Of a DNA stretch of 64,000 nucleotides, positions 9,723-22,325 are shown in pieces. Position 1 is the first letter of the stretch; each line of letters begins with the position of its first letter. The notes under the pieces are model-generated. The model did not search any database and was not told where the DNA came from. It saw only the letters and a list, made by a program, of their open reading frames with translations. The stretch is from positions 1,544,303 through 1,608,302 of the forward strand of contig NW_022985446.1 of the NCBI RefSeq assembly GCF_010093595.1, written 5' to 3'. Made by a program: the position numbers and the translations under genes. This DNA comes from Mytilinidion resinicola (taxonomy: Eukaryota; Ascomycota; Dothideomycetes; Mytilinidiales; Mytilinidiaceae).

Positions 9723-12700
9723 GTACCCCCCTCCTAAACCCAAGTCTCTTGGCGAGTAGAAGGCGCTGTTCGTGATGTGTACGGCTATTTATCGGGAGTA
9801 GGGCCGTGAATTAAATCTTGATTAAGGTTTTAGGGTCCAGCAGGACGGGGCTTATTGGACGCAGGATCGTGAGCTTCGGGGTGGCGGCGATAATAATCAG
9901 CCGCAGCAGTAGTGTCCTTTAGGTTGTTAACGGGTTGCTAGAACAGGTTGTTGTATCCAGTCCATCGGACTAAGTACTTGTATTGCTTTTAGCGCCGGTT
10001 TAGGCGCATGCCTTTAATACGGTTAATATACTATTCAGTCTCTCCTTTAACTTAAATAGGTTCAGGTGGGGGCGACTCCTGGCCAGGCAGGTAGTTAGCT
10101 TGCGGAGCGGCAGGACGGAGTAATAAGATATAGAAGACAGGATATATCTTTATAGATTTAGGTAGGCCTAGTTAATAGGCGTACGGAGAAACAATCTATA
10201 TAATTGGGAACTTCCCTAGGTTCTTCTAATTAAGCTTCTTAGCGGGTTGATTTATACGGATATTCCGTGTATTTAACCAGACTTTGTCACCTACTTTATA
10301 GGCCGGTGCGCCTATATATTTTCGGTTGGCGTATTCTTCTTGCATTGCTTAGGCCTAAGTTATCTCTTTGCGGATAAACTGCTTAATATTTAATATCTTA
10401 TTAACTATTTAATTAGCCTTAAGTGCTTGCAGTGCTTAATAGGTAGGGCGCGGAGTTCCTAATAGCGGTTTAAAGCCTATTCTCGGGTGTTGTCCTAAGA
10501 TAGCAATAAACAGTGTTACTGTTGTCGATTTAGATCAGGTGTTGTTTACCTTAAACTAAGCGGACGGCAGCTAGGTAACCTAGTTATCTTGCTCGTAGTT
10601 TATATAGGCGCGGAGGACTTATTCCAGCATTAAATTAGCCTTTTCTATTTAGCTATTAGTTTCCGGGTAGAAGGCCGATAATAATTAGGCTTTAATACGT
10701 AGTTGCTTATAGAGTTTATCCTAAAACGCGGAGATAAACTATATTCCTTAATCGGATACGCATATATTAGGCAATCCGTGATATACCTAAATATATTAGT
10801 AGAATAGGTTAGCTATAGCCTTAGCCGTAATTATTCTATAGGGAATTATATATTAGTACTTGCTTAGGCGGTTTACTATAACTATAATATTAGTGCAGCC
10901 TTCGGATTTAGGTAGTTTAATAATAAAGTCGACAGAAATATCTTGCTAGTAATACTGCAGGACGGGCAGGGGTTTTAGGAAGCTATTATACTTCTTTTTT
11001 AAAGCCTTTATACAGCAACAGGTGTAATAGTATACTATAAATCGGCGGATTATTTTAAATATATACGGCTAGTAGTATTTTCTTTAAAGGATTTCTAGAG
11101 TCTTTCTATATCTAGGGTGGCTGCTAACAGGGGAATTATACATGTAATAAAGCAGTTTAATCTTTAGTTTATTATTATTAGGAATTGCTATTCGGTTGCG
11201 GAAGTAGAGCTTGCTATTTCGCTTTTTGCATTTACTTAGGGTAATCTTCTTAGAGCGGTATACTCCGGAGCATAATATTTCTAGGACTTCCTGGATAAAC
11301 TTATTATTTAGGTATTTATCCTTAATAATCTCCTAAATTATTCGGTTAGTTTCTATTAAATTTAACTGCGTAAACAGGTTAGAACAGAGCAGTATCTAAT
11401 TTCGGGCTGCTTAAGCTTCTTTTTACGCAAGCGCATTTTATATATAACGCGTTAAGGCGTTAGGCTTTTTACTATACTTACTAGGTTAGTAGGTAATTAA
11501 AAAGTTAAATTAGGACAGGTATTCGGACTAATAAGCCTGTTAGTAGCTTAACTGCTTTATAGTTATAAAGTACTGCAGGTTTTTATAGTTGCTAAGAACC
11601 TAAATTAGGAATACTGCGCCTTTTAGTTTAGGCCGCTACTGTTTAAAGCATTAGATAATTGCTAGGAGTTCCTTATTATAGATCTTATAGTTGTATTTAG
11701 CAGAACTTAATTATTTTAAGAAGTAGGCTATAGGTTAAAGTATTCCTTATTTATCTATTTATAAGAGCACTTTAGTATTTATATAGTTAGACAAATCGGC
11801 CTTAATAATAATTAGCAGTTTAGGGTCGAAATAACAGAGGATTAGGGCGGTGGTAAATACTGTCTTAAGTTATTTAAATACCGCACGGCAGGACTTATTA
11901 AACCGGAACGGAATGTCCTTCTTTATAAGTGTAATTAGGGGAGCGGCCAGGCCAGAGAAATCGTTAATAAATTGTTGGTAGAAGTTTGCAAATCTAATAA
12001 AGGCTTATACGTCCTTAATATTATAGGGGACTTTCTAGTTATAGATATTCTTAATCTTATTCGGGTCTATACTAATTCCGCCGGTTAATATTATATACCC
12101 TAGGTAGGTAACCTTATCCTAATAGAATTTGCACTTATTAATATCTAGTTATAGGCCGGCGGCTTCTATTACTTCCAGGACTAGCTTTACGTAATACTAG
12201 TAGTTTTCGAAGTTTTCGCTATATATTAGAATATTGTTAATATATACAGTATAAAATACGTCTAGGTATAGGCGGAGCACGTTGTTTATATAGTGTTAGA
12301 ATATGCTAGGAGCGTTAGCTAATCTAAATAGCATTACTAGGTATTTAAACAGGCCGTATCGCGTCCGGAAAGCAGTTAGCTATTTATCTCCTTTTGCGAT
12401 TTATAAGCAATTAAATACGGAGATAATATCGAGCTTTATATAGTATTTCGCCTTGCTTAATTATACTAGGGTCTCCTAAATTAAGGGGATTAGGTATTAG
12501 TTCTTAACAGTTATAGTATTTAGCGCGCGGTAGTTAATATAGAATTATAGGCCTTCTCCGGGCTTTTTAACAAAAATAACCGGAGAGGCGACAGGTGATA
12601 AACTAGCACGGATAAATCCTTTCGCGAGGTTGTTGTTAAGGTACTTCCTTAGCACCTTTAATTTATTTTATAACATTCCGTATAACGGGCTAAATCCGTG

Positions 12701-14871
12701 CAGTTTGCCGTCTTTAAGCATAATTTTATAATTATACATTCGGTATTTAGGTAACTTATTAGCTTCCTGTCGGGAGAAGGTTTTTAGCAAATAGTAATAT
12801 TATGCTGGGACTTTTATAGCTAGGTCGGTTCGGGTTTTCGGAGCTAAGGCCTTATTAATATCGGTAATAGTAATAGTAAAGATTTTATAATTAGGTTATT
12901 AGGCTAATTAGGTTATAGACGCCGCGTTTAGTATATAGATATCCGTCCGGGTATTAGGTTTAAATTTAGAATTAGATTTAGTTTCGGGTTTAGTTTCTAG
13001 CTTAGGTTTAGGGTTAGGCATATTTATCTAGCGTACTATTTTAGGAAGCTAGTAATTGTGTCGGTGTTGTATAGACAGGCTCGATTGCTATAAGCAAAAG
13101 CGTCGGGTTAAAGGTGTTAGGCACTGCTTAATAAAGGGCGCTTTAGGAAGCTGTTCTATATAAGTTCTTATTATAGAGGTTTAGAAATTGCGCAGGCATT
13201 GCGCCTGGTATTAGGACAATCGAAATAATAGTTATTAGTTATTATAGTTAAATCTAACACAGTGCTTATACGCCAGGGCTATCCTAGTAGCAGCTTATAT
13301 TTGCTAAGTTCTAGTATATAGAAACGGATCTATTCCACGTGGTTTAGGTAGCGGAGGGTTACTTGCGCAGAGTATATAATTTGTCCTCTTTTAAGCGTTT
13401 TTCTATTAAATTTAGTTGGGCGTAAAACGTAAAGGAGTAGGTTAAAGCGGAGGTTCTATGCGCGCGCCAGATTCCTGTAAATATAACCTATACCTATAGC
13501 TCTACTATTAATTAGAGCTACGGCGTTTATATAGGTAGGGCCTTATTATATAAAAACAGGGATAAGAATCTATTATTTCTAGGAGTTAGGTTTAGGTTCT
13601 TTAAACAGGTTTATAGAAATCCGGGGTTAGAATAGTCCCGGGGGGCGACTTAGCCCTAGGATAGGGCTTTTAACAACTTCTTTATACAGGATAAGCGGCT
13701 ACCTCTAGATTAATTAGAGCTAGAAAACAAAGCAGTAGATATAGAAAAACGGCGGGCAGATAAAAATTAGGTGGAATTAGTTAATTGCGCGTATATGCGC
13801 GGTTAGGGGCTTAGAGGCTTATCTACGCTAGATAATTAGACTTAGGGTAAGGGGACAGAGCAATCGCGGGAGATATAGCTATACTTTCCGCATTTAAAGT
13901 AGAGGCCCTTTTAATAATATTTGTCTTATTCGGCTAAGCCGGCTGGAGTATATTTAGATATATTAATTTCTATTATATCTAGGTCCTTTTATAACGGAGG
14001 GGAATATTAAAAGGGTTAGCCGGGTAGGAATTATAGATTATTATTATACTTTGCAATTAAGTTGGTATAGTTGTTTAGATTATCTGGGGTAATAGCGCTA
14101 ACTATTACACGGCGGAGTTTATTAGAAAGGGAGTATTAGAGCTAAGTTATTAGGCTAGCTTTATTTAGATCTGTATTAGCAGTAAGTTATTGGAATTTAG
14201 CAAAGTATAATATAAAGGCACGCCTTCCTTGCTTTAGTATATAGAGTTAATTTAAGGATATAAGTTTCTAGTTTAGATTGCTATATATAGCCTGCAGGAA
14301 TTGGATAAGTTAATTAATAGTATAGATATCTTAGTCTATTAAGGGGTTAATAAGCGTTAATAGGTTAGATTCTAATTAAGAGTAAGCGTATAGCAGGCGA
14401 GCACGTTTAGTTAGGTATTAATTAGCATTTCCTTCCAGTTTATACTATAGTTATTAGACAAAAATTAGGAGTTCCTTTTAACTTCCCTTAAATATTAGAG
14501 GGTTAATTAAATATTTAGTCTTTAGGGTCGGCGGGGCGGCAGCTGTTAGGAAGGAGTCTATTAAAGTTGGCGGAGTAACTTTAATAGTTAGGGTCCGTAT
14601 ATAGTTTATATTATTAGCAGGTATTAAGCTATTATTTAATTTATAAACAGAAGGCCCTGCAAATTATTAGTCGGGCGCTAGTAGTAGAGTAGGGGTAGAT
14701 TTAAACTAAATTGCGGCTACTTCCTCCTGCAGAGCAGTAATTTCCTGTTTCTAGGCGGACAGGACTTCTATTACGGCAGCCTGCTGTTCCTTTATAGAGC
14801 TAACAAGCTCTAGAAGTATTATAGTCGGGTCGGCAGGGGTGTTTATAGTAGTAAGAGTAGATATAACGTAA
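9723..14871 (-). pseudogene. gag-pol of the chromovirus, destroyed by RIP
   Basis: Read on the minus strand, the frame is full of stops created by C-to-T type changes, but landmarks remain. A CCHC zinc knuckle remnant lies at about 13866-13917 (Cys-Gly-Lys, then Ser-Arg-Asp-Cys). Reverse transcriptase lies at about 12200-12420, with a Tyr-Gly-Leu-Phe...Leu-Ala-Asn-Ala-Pro segment and a degenerate Tyr-x-Asn-Asn catalytic box followed by Ile-Leu-Ile-Tyr-Ser. RNase H and integrase should lie at about 10.5-12.0 kb. A chromodomain lies at about 9830-10010 (Tyr-Lys-Tyr-Leu-Val-Arg-Trp-Thr-Gly-Tyr), ending in a Pro-rich tail near the left LTR. A second, diverged copy at 22.3-23.97 kb covers the same 3' part. 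The product is certainly non-functional. Confidence 0.8.
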
Positions 14872-15281
14872 TATTACGATAGCGCTACACGCGAGAGGTC
14901 GAGGGCTTAAAGAGGAGCGTTAATTAGGTGCTATATACAATGCTACGTAGAGAATTAAGACGTTGTGTAAGGAATAGGAAGACGGGAGACGGGCCACCGG
15001 ATATAAGGGCGTGGCCGAGCGCGTGGCGTACGGCCTCTATGCCGTTTCGGCGCGTGGCACGCGTGTACGCAAGGTCCTTACCAGATCAGGTGATAGGAAA
15101 AGGGGGCAGCCGGTAGGTAGCTGGAGCGGGACAGGATAGGAAGCGGAAGCGAGACGGGAGCGGAGCAGGGCAGGCAGGGCAGGAGGCCGGCCAACGGTAG
15201 TAGGCCGGTGCAGATTGCTGGAGTTATAGCAATCTGCGGCAGAATTTCGGTAGGTAGGGTGTCGCGGTCGATACCGTGATA
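14872..15281 (-). repeat. Right LTR (transcriptional 5' LTR) of the chromovirus
   Basis: 410 bp, the same as the left LTR except for a 38-bp additional segment near 15071-15113 (AAGGTCCTTACCAGATCAGG and following) and scattered C-to-T/G-to-A changes. The changes include both termini (TATTACG, CGTGATA). Confidence 0.85.
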
Positions 15282-15639
15282 AAGGCCAACTTAACCCGCT
15301 TCTAGAACAGGAGCTAAATTTAACTAATAGCAACTATTTACCAGGAATTTATATTATAGAAAAGAAGGAAATAGTAGTTAAGATATAAGTATTAGTATAT
15401 ATATCTAATATACTCTACAAGTAAGCCGTTAACCTAAACGAGCGGTTTAGCCTAATATATACTAAAATATTAATATTTTATAGCAGAATATTTTAATAAC
15501 TACTAAATAATAATTTATAAAAATTTAAATATAAGCTATTCTATATAACGTATTCTATAAGTAAGCGGTCTACCTAAGTAAGTAGTCCACCTTATAAGTA
15601 GAACACGACGCGTTAACTTCTAACTACTATATATTAACA

Positions 15640-17935
15640 ACACAACGTGCAATTAATATAAAATAAAGGTCGAATATATATTGCTATCGCAGCAATTAAT
15701 CGGCAGCAATTTATAAGCGAACGACGCGCTATTACGATATATAATATCGCTCGAACAACGTTTAGACAACAACGCAATAGAATTACCGCGCGATATAATT
15801 GCGAGCCCAATTTAAAAAAGCTTACTAAGCTGGAGGAATTAGTTATTGTTTAATATATACTCGACCTAGATTCGCAAGGATTTGCGCCTAGCTTGTCTGC
15901 TATATAAGATATAGCTAATAAATTGCTCGCTAAGCGCGCCGCTAGCTAAGTTGGTAAGAACTAGCTAGTAAACTTTATTAAGCAAACACCTAAGCTTAAA
16001 ACATAATTTAATTAAAAGTACAATTATTAAAGAGCTCTATATAAGGATCTACAAGCAATTAGTAATTAGTTTAGGCTTATCTATAATATAAAAGCAAGGT
16101 ATAGTATTATTAATAATAATATATATAACTTTAATAAAGCTGGCTTCTAAATAGGCGTTATTTTAATAGGCGTAGTTATAATAGGCTCTAAGCAGCGCAA
16201 TTATCTAAAAGCTATATAGCTAGGCAATTGCAAATAGATAATAATAATCTAAGGAATTAATGCCTATAGATAGGCTATCCCGCTATTTATTATCTTTATA
16301 AGTAAGTACTATCTTTCTATATAGTATAAGGGTAATAATATACTACTAGACTAGGTTATAGCAGTAAGTAATAGTAGCTAAACAATAAATAAGCTTAGTA
16401 TTGCCTGGCTATAGTATTTTAATATATATATAAAAAATCGCACCGTAGGCACGTATTAGCTGCTAATTATTAATAGCTATAAAAGCTATATTTTGCTTAA
16501 ATTCTAATAAATTTATAAGGAGAATAATATTATTACTCTTTATATACCGCCGTATTTATTGCACCTGCTGTAGCCACTTAATATTAGCTGCTTTTTGCTA
16601 TTAAAAAGGGTATATAAGCGCTAAATTAAGGACCTAGTACGCTACTATATTAATTCTATTATAAAGCGGGGACTACTAATCGTATACCCCCTAATTCCTA
16701 AACGTACACCCCCTTTTTACTCTATATACACCTCTTCCTTTTAGCGCTTCACTACCTTCTAATTAGCTCGGAGAGCCCGGAGCTTCCTCCGGGCATTCAC
16801 CCTTACGTTTCTCTACACGTGATGCTATACGCGAGGCTGTACGTAATGCTATACACAAGGCCGTACGTAATACTATACGCGAGGCCGTATATAAGCTTAT
16901 ATATAAGGCTATATATAAGCTCGTACGTAAGCTTATATATAAGTTTATACGTAAACTTATATATAAGCTTATATATAAGCTCGTATATAAGACTATATAA
17001 ATTAGTATAGCTATATAGCCTTTTTATTCTACGGCGTATTTTTTCTAATTTATGCAGCCGTATATATAGCTATACGTAAGCTTATACGTAAGCTTATATA
17101 TAAGGCTATATATAAGGCTATATAAATCGGCATAATATAATTACTTATATTATATATAGCCGTATTTAGAGAGAGCATTCGGAATTAATAAGCAAGTTAA
17201 GCAAGCGAATCGGAGGCTACGGAGCAGCCCTCCAAGCCAATTAGAAGGTGGTAAAGCGATAGAGGGGAGAGAAGGTGTACGTGTAGTAAAAAGGGGGTGT
17301 ACGTCTAGGAATTAGGGGGTGTACGATTAGTAGTCCCCTATAAAGCTAAAGTTTTTACTAGTATTTAAAGTAGTATTCTATAACTTAATTATAAAAAGCA
17401 ATATTTATATAAGCTTTTAAGGCGCAGGCTTTATACTGCTTAATCTAGAGGCAGTACTTTTAAAGCTTAATATTATACTTTATATACTATTGCCTTCTAC
17501 TATAGAGGCTTAATAGGAATTAAAAATACTAAGTAATACTTTTAAGCTAGGCTTTTAATTAGCCTTAATTTATAATCGTATTTAAATATATTAAAATAGC
17601 TTACCTATAGCAATTCTTAACTTGCTTAATAGCCTTTTTAAAGGTGCTGCAGTTATAATATATTAAGCTACGCTGCTGTATAATATAGTTGCCAGCCTTT
17701 AAAAGGTAAATAAAGCTGCTATAAAGTGTAAAATATATAAAAAAAAGCAGATTTAGAAGGAAAAAACTTTAATAAAGAAAGCAGGCTCTTAAATAGCTGC
17801 TTAAAAAATTGATAAGGCAGCTTAAAGCAGAAGGCAGTAAGCCGGAGCGCGCTTTAACGGCAGCGTGCGGCGCTGTAGGCGATGTAGTAAACCAGGGCAC
17901 AACGCTTATACGTGCAAAAAAGATGTAGAAGTTGC
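15640..17935 (+). pseudogene. RIP-destroyed pogo-type transposase
   Basis: The N-terminal helix-turn-helix part at about 15640-15970 matches the un-mutated minus-strand frame at 29734-30058 (for example Leu-Asp-Ser-x-Gly-Phe-Ala-Pro). The catalytic DDE part at about 16440-16660 retains the order Leu-Leu-Ile...Asn-Ser-Tyr, Tyr-Ile-Pro-Pro-Tyr...Leu-Leu...Pro-Leu-Asn, as in pogo and Fot1 transposases. After the MITE at 16668-17338 the frame resumes with Lys-Ala...Phe and runs to a C-terminal zinc knuckle at about 17868-17915 (Cys-Arg-Arg-Cys, His-Asn-Ala, Thr-Cys). There are many stops, so it is non-functional. Confidence 0.7.
16668..17338. mobile_element. 671-bp MITE/foldback element with an 8-bp target duplication
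   Basis: It starts GGGGACTACTAATCGTA and ends with the inverse TACGATTAGTAGTCCCC; the terminal repeats extend about 110 bp. It is flanked by a perfect 8-bp duplication TATAAAGC (16660-16667 and 17339-17346). An 8-bp duplication is typical of hAT-like transposases acting in trans. The centre (about 16810-17150) is a minisatellite of short CGTA(C/T)(A/G)TAAGCTTATATA-like units in which GTAC/TATA/AGCTT palindromes alternate. It carries no coding region. Confidence 0.8.
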
Positions 17936-18315
17936 TATAGAGCAGGCTATAAGTTGTATATAATTAATATTTAAGGCAGCTAAATATAATAAAATGGACT
18001 ACTTGCTTAGGTAGACCGCTTACTTATAGAATACGTTATAATCTATAATATATTAGGATTTTAAAGCTATTTATTTAGTAATTACTAAAATATTAGGCTA
18101 AAACTAAGGAAAACCACTAGATTCTTATAACTACTAAATAAATAGCTTTAAAATCTTAATATAATATAGATTATATATAATATAGCTTATATTTAAGTTT
18201 TTATAGGTTATTATCTAGTAGTTATTAAGATATTTTGCTATAAAATATTGATTTTTTAGTGCTAAACCGCTTACTTAGGTAGACCGCTTAATTATAGAGT
18301 ACGTTATATAATACT

Positions 18316-19270
18316 TAATTTTATATTAAAATTTACTAGCGATTATTACTTAATTTTATACTATACTACTAAATTTATATAGTTAAGCTATTTTATACAC
18401 TTATTCTATATAACTATAATAGAGATATTTAGAGCTAACTTTATCTATTAAACTACCTTTATTACTTTAACTATCTAGTATTTCTATAAAATAACCGGAG
18501 CACCTATAGTATATAGCTATAAGATAGGATATAGATATATTTTTTCCAATTTATACAGCTTGCCTGCGCAGGCGTATAACCTGTAAGGCCTCTGCAAGTT
18601 ATATACTTGCTTAGGCCGGGGTATATATAGCCCTAGGCCATGTATTATAATTTTTTAAAAATTTGTCTTTTAATATATAAAGTTATTAATTCCATCTCTA
18701 AGCCCCCTGCTATATACTTTTCCCTTATATTTAAATCCTTTATATTTCCTTATAAAAGGCAGCTAGCTTATACCTAACCTAATTACTAAAATAATAAATT
18801 CCGGAGAATTTCCTTCTACTACCCCTACTATAGGAAGACGGTTAGAATAACTTAATATAGCTAAAGCTAACCTAATTACTCGCTAGCAATTTATAGATAG
18901 AGCGTATGCGTTCTATAATACGTAGAAAACATCTACTAATAATAAGAATAACCCTGGAAATTATAAGGGTTTATCTAATTACTAATAAAAATAAGCTATA
19001 AGGCTTATAGCTACTTAATAGCGAGAATCTATTAAGGAAAAAAAAGGGCTTCCTAGCTAAGTAAGAAAAAAAGTTCCTTTTGCTAAGCCTTGCTTACTAG
19101 GGCCTTAGTTTATAAGGGTATAGCTTAAGTTTATATAAACCGGGGTTTATCCCCTAATATGCGCCTGCTATAGCGTTTTCGGCCTTTTATACTTTTTAGC
19201 CTGTATTTAGGCGTGTAAGAATTATTCTTGCGCTTTCTTTATATATAGCTATAACCTTAGTAACTAAAGG
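18316..19270. other. AT-rich RIP-mutated relic, unassigned
   Basis: High TA content and many stops in all frames. No transposon domain could be identified. Confidence 0.35.
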
Positions 19271-20590
19271 AACACCAAAATCGTGATTCGACCCGTATTG
19301 TCGTACGGGCGTTCCTTTCCGTCTTATTCGAACCGCAAGGCTCGTATGAGAATGAGAATCACGTCGATTACTGGTGCACGACGTTGTCGTTGCTGGCGGG
19401 TGCCTTTGAAGACATCGCTCGCTGTTCGCAGCCAGAATTGCAGAGTTTTCACGGGTCTTGGCGCTGCCAACGTCAGGCTCGACATCTACAGACAACCAAC
19501 GGGACAAACAGAGGAACTAAATCTAAAAACCATCCGACATCCGAATTACCTAGGACACAACCTAGGGCCCTACCCAGCGCCTGTCTTGCTGGCGAAGCGA
19601 TTGTTCTAATAGGATGATAGGACACCTCTGTACCGGCCACGATGGAAGCCCTTGTTTCTGCAAACCGACAACCGGAACCGGAACCAGGAGGACCAGGGGA
19701 GTAAGAGCAAGGACAGTGGCGGTTTGGTTAGTGGATAGCGAGGGGTAGTAGCTGCACGGCGTTGAGTTGCTACAACGACCTCCATCTGCAAGACACGGTC
19801 GGCCTGTCGTCGTGAGAACGTCACAGGTAACGCGAAGGGGCTGCTGATGGGTCCGGTCTATTAGCAGCCGTGAGGCGTGGTATACAATGGCAGCGACAGT
19901 CAGCTCCAGGCCTTCATTTTGGACGCCTGGTGGACTCGTGATAGACGGCGGTCTATGGGGAGTGTGCAGAGTATGCTTGCGGCCTTCCCGTTCTGCTCCT
20001 CTCGTGCACGGCTGTACAGCTCCGGCTTGTACAGGGCCTCTACACGCTGAGGACGATAGGAGTGTACGCGCATACTCTGTAGCCTTCCCATTTTGGCCGG
20101 CTATTACATAGGGAGGAGGATTAACACCTCGCTGGTGACACTGTCTGTATAGCCCGAAAGGACAGATGCGCGTGTCGGTCTATCAAGAGGCAGAGGCAAG
20201 CTGCGAGATAGGCTTATGGAGCAAATCAGGGGTAGGCAGGCGGGAGAAGGTTTATCGTGAGCTGGACACCGTAGAAGCGCTCTGCGTGGAAAACTGTGGC
20301 AAGGAAGCTAGGCAGGTAGCTTCGCGTCCACTTGCTGTATATCTAGCTAGCTAGTTATATCTATTCCTGGTTAGGAAGACGCATCACGATGGCTTATTCC
20401 GTGGTGGACTTGATAGATCTACCACGTGTCCCCAATAGCTATACAACAACGAGAAGAGCGCTCAGCGCTATATACCGCAGAGGACGGGGTTTTCATCCGA
20501 ACGCTGCATGGCAGCAAACGGTTTCTCCTTGTAAACTAGCCTAGATAGAACAGCTGCATGGACCCTAACGGGAGCTACACCAGCGTAATA
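19271..20590. other. Island of normal base composition inside the AT-rich block
   Basis: About 1.3 kb without RIP. Several overlapping frames of 60-108 codons exist (19196-19507 minus, 19283-19609 plus, 19887-20111 plus) but none shows a recognisable motif. A CTTCCCGTTCTGC / CTTCCCATTTTGG motif pair lies near 19985 and 20085. It may be an un-mutated transposon end or a host fragment. Confidence 0.3.
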
Positions 20591-20599
20591 GAATTTAAT

Positions 20600-21979
20600 A
20601 ATAATAACCTTAGTAACTTATAACTTTATCTATAGTAACTCGGGTACTATATTACTTTATAGCTTAGGTATACTAGTTTAGGGTTTAGATTACGGTTTAA
20701 TTATCTAGAACACCTTATTTATCTCTAATAAATAGTTAATCTCTATCTTTTTAGGTTCTATATTATAGTAGTTACCTATAGAATTGCTATTATACTCTTT
20801 ATTTATTATTACAGCAATTATATATACTTCTTTCTGCTATATTAGGTAGTATTCTATTACTTACTTATCTAACTAGTATATAAAGCAGTTATTATTATAG
20901 CACGCTGTCTATAATATAGAGTTATAGCGGTCTCCGCTTATTTTTATTATAACTGCTGCTATTTATTTATTCTTAGGGCACTTATTTACAAAGTAGCTAA
21001 TTTCTCTATATAATAGGCACGCTCCTTTATAGCGTTTTTTTTACCTTTTTTTATTAGTTATTAGTTTTCCTTTAGGGTTATTATATTGTTTTATAATATT
21101 AATCTCTATATAATCTCTATAGTTGCGGTTATTTACTTTTAGTTTTAGCCTTACTAGCTAGGCGTAGGAATAAAGTCCCTTTTTATCTACTTATTCTAGT
21201 TGTTATTTATACTGTTAACTGTTAATTTATATAGCTATTTCTTTAAGTTTATAGAGTATTAGCGGCCTCTTACTCTATATAATTTTATTTTTAATATTTT
21301 TCTTAAAACCTCTATAGTATTATACTTTTAGAGCCTTATCTTCCTATAATAACTTTAATATAATCTATATAAACTTAGAAGTATAATAGCTAGTTAAGCT
21401 ACGTTGCTTTAAAATAGCAATTTATTATTCTACTGTTTATTCTTTATTAGTGTCTCTAAAGGTTATTTAGAGTGCCGCTTTAAAGTTTATATAGTTGTTA
21501 AATATAGTATTTATTTCTAGTTTCCGCTTATTTATATTAGTATTGCTAAGCTAGTCTATAAGTATTAGGTTAAACTAGTTAAACGCTTCTTTTTTTAAGA
21601 AGGTTGCTGCTATACAAACTTTATTAGATTTAAATATAAGGTTGTTCTAGTTTATATATAGATATAGTCTTATTTATATAAAAAAACACTTATAAAGCTC
21701 CTCTATTACTAGTAAACTCTTTAGGTTTATTTATTTTATACCCCCTGCTGCCGGCTACTTAGTTAGTAGTAAGCTTTTTTTAGACAACTTAGAAATTCCC
21801 CTATAGGGCCTTAATCTTTTTATCCTTTATATAGTTCTATACTTTAAGTTATTATACTTATATAAGTAGAGCCTATAGCTATATTACTATATTAGTTGCT
21901 ATTATAGTTAGGCCTGCTATAATACTTCCTAAAAGGGTCTATAGTAGTGCTATCTTAATTAATTATTATATATAATTCC
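20600..21979 (-). pseudogene. gag relic of a further LTR retrotransposon
   Basis: On the minus strand at about 20975-21030, a RIP-mutated CX2CX4HX4C knuckle can be read (Gly-Ala-Cys, then Val-Asn-Lys-Cys-Pro-Lys-Asn-Lys). Two of its ligands now read Tyr through G-to-A changes. The surrounding sequence is AT-rich with no open frame. Element ends were not found. Confidence 0.45.
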
Positions 21980-22325
21980 TATTATAATAGTGCTATAAGC
22001 AGGAGTTTAAGAGCTTAGAAGGAAGCTTTAATTAGATGCTAAATATATTACTACGTAGGGAATTAAGACGTTATATAAGGAATAGGAAATCGAGAGCGCC
22101 GGTAAAAAAGATATGCCGGCAGAATATACGTATAGTATAAGCTCGCGAGCTCTATATAAGATTAGGTAACGACGCTATATAATCTAGTCTATAACCTAGA
22201 CTATAACCTAGACTAGGTTATATAATCTAGGCTATATTCTAGGATATAATCTAAACTAGGAGCTAGACTAGATATATAATCGGCGAATTATAGTAGGTAA
22301 AGTATTATAAGTAGTTACTATAATA
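21980..22325 (-). repeat. LTR of a second, diverged chromovirus copy
   Basis: 346 bp aligned by eye with the LTR at 9351. It shares the GGAGC, AATTAAGACGTT and TAAGGAATAGG blocks, and is followed by the same polypurine tract region (AGTACCCCTCTTCTAAACC at 22325). A CTAGACTATAACCTAGACTA cluster with palindromic repeats occupies about 22180-22270. RIP-mutated. Confidence 0.65.

Larger units (their letters stand above)
9351..15281 (-). mobile_element. Ty3/gypsy chromovirus-type LTR retrotransposon, complete but RIP-mutated
   Basis: Both LTRs are present (9351-9722 and 14872-15281) and are flanked by the 5-bp target duplication AAGGC (9346-9350 and 15282-15286). The polypurine tract, read on the minus strand, abuts the left LTR (GTACCCCCCTCC at 9723-9734 on the plus strand), so the element is transcribed leftward. 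On the minus strand, from right to left, there are a gag zinc knuckle remnant, reverse transcriptase, integrase region and a chromodomain. This gag-pol order with a chromodomain is the chromovirus arrangement. Confidence 0.85.
15548..18036 (+). mobile_element. pogo/Fot1-type DNA transposon, RIP-mutated, interrupted by a MITE
   Basis: Terminal inverted repeats are visible: ACGTATTCTATAAGTAAGCG at the left, and its inverse CGCTTACTTATAGAATACGT at about 18018-18037. Both are RIP-shifted versions of the intact end of the copy at 30.1 kb. Between them lie remnants of a plus-strand transposase. Confidence 0.7.
15409..18315. mobile_element. Outer inverted-repeat element interrupted by a pogo transposon
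   Basis: Sequence at about 15409-15547 (ACTCTACAAGTAAGCCGTTA onward, with an AGCGGTTTAGC step) recurs in inverted orientation at about 18080-18315, ending TTATAGAGTACGTTATATAA. It therefore forms a second pair of terminal repeats outside those of the pogo element. Inference: a non-autonomous pogo-type element served as the insertion site for the autonomous one. RIP makes the exact ends uncertain. Confidence 0.4.

Noticed and set aside
16819..17010. 63-codon Tyr/Leu-rich open frame
   Set aside because: It is a translation of the palindromic minisatellite inside the MITE.
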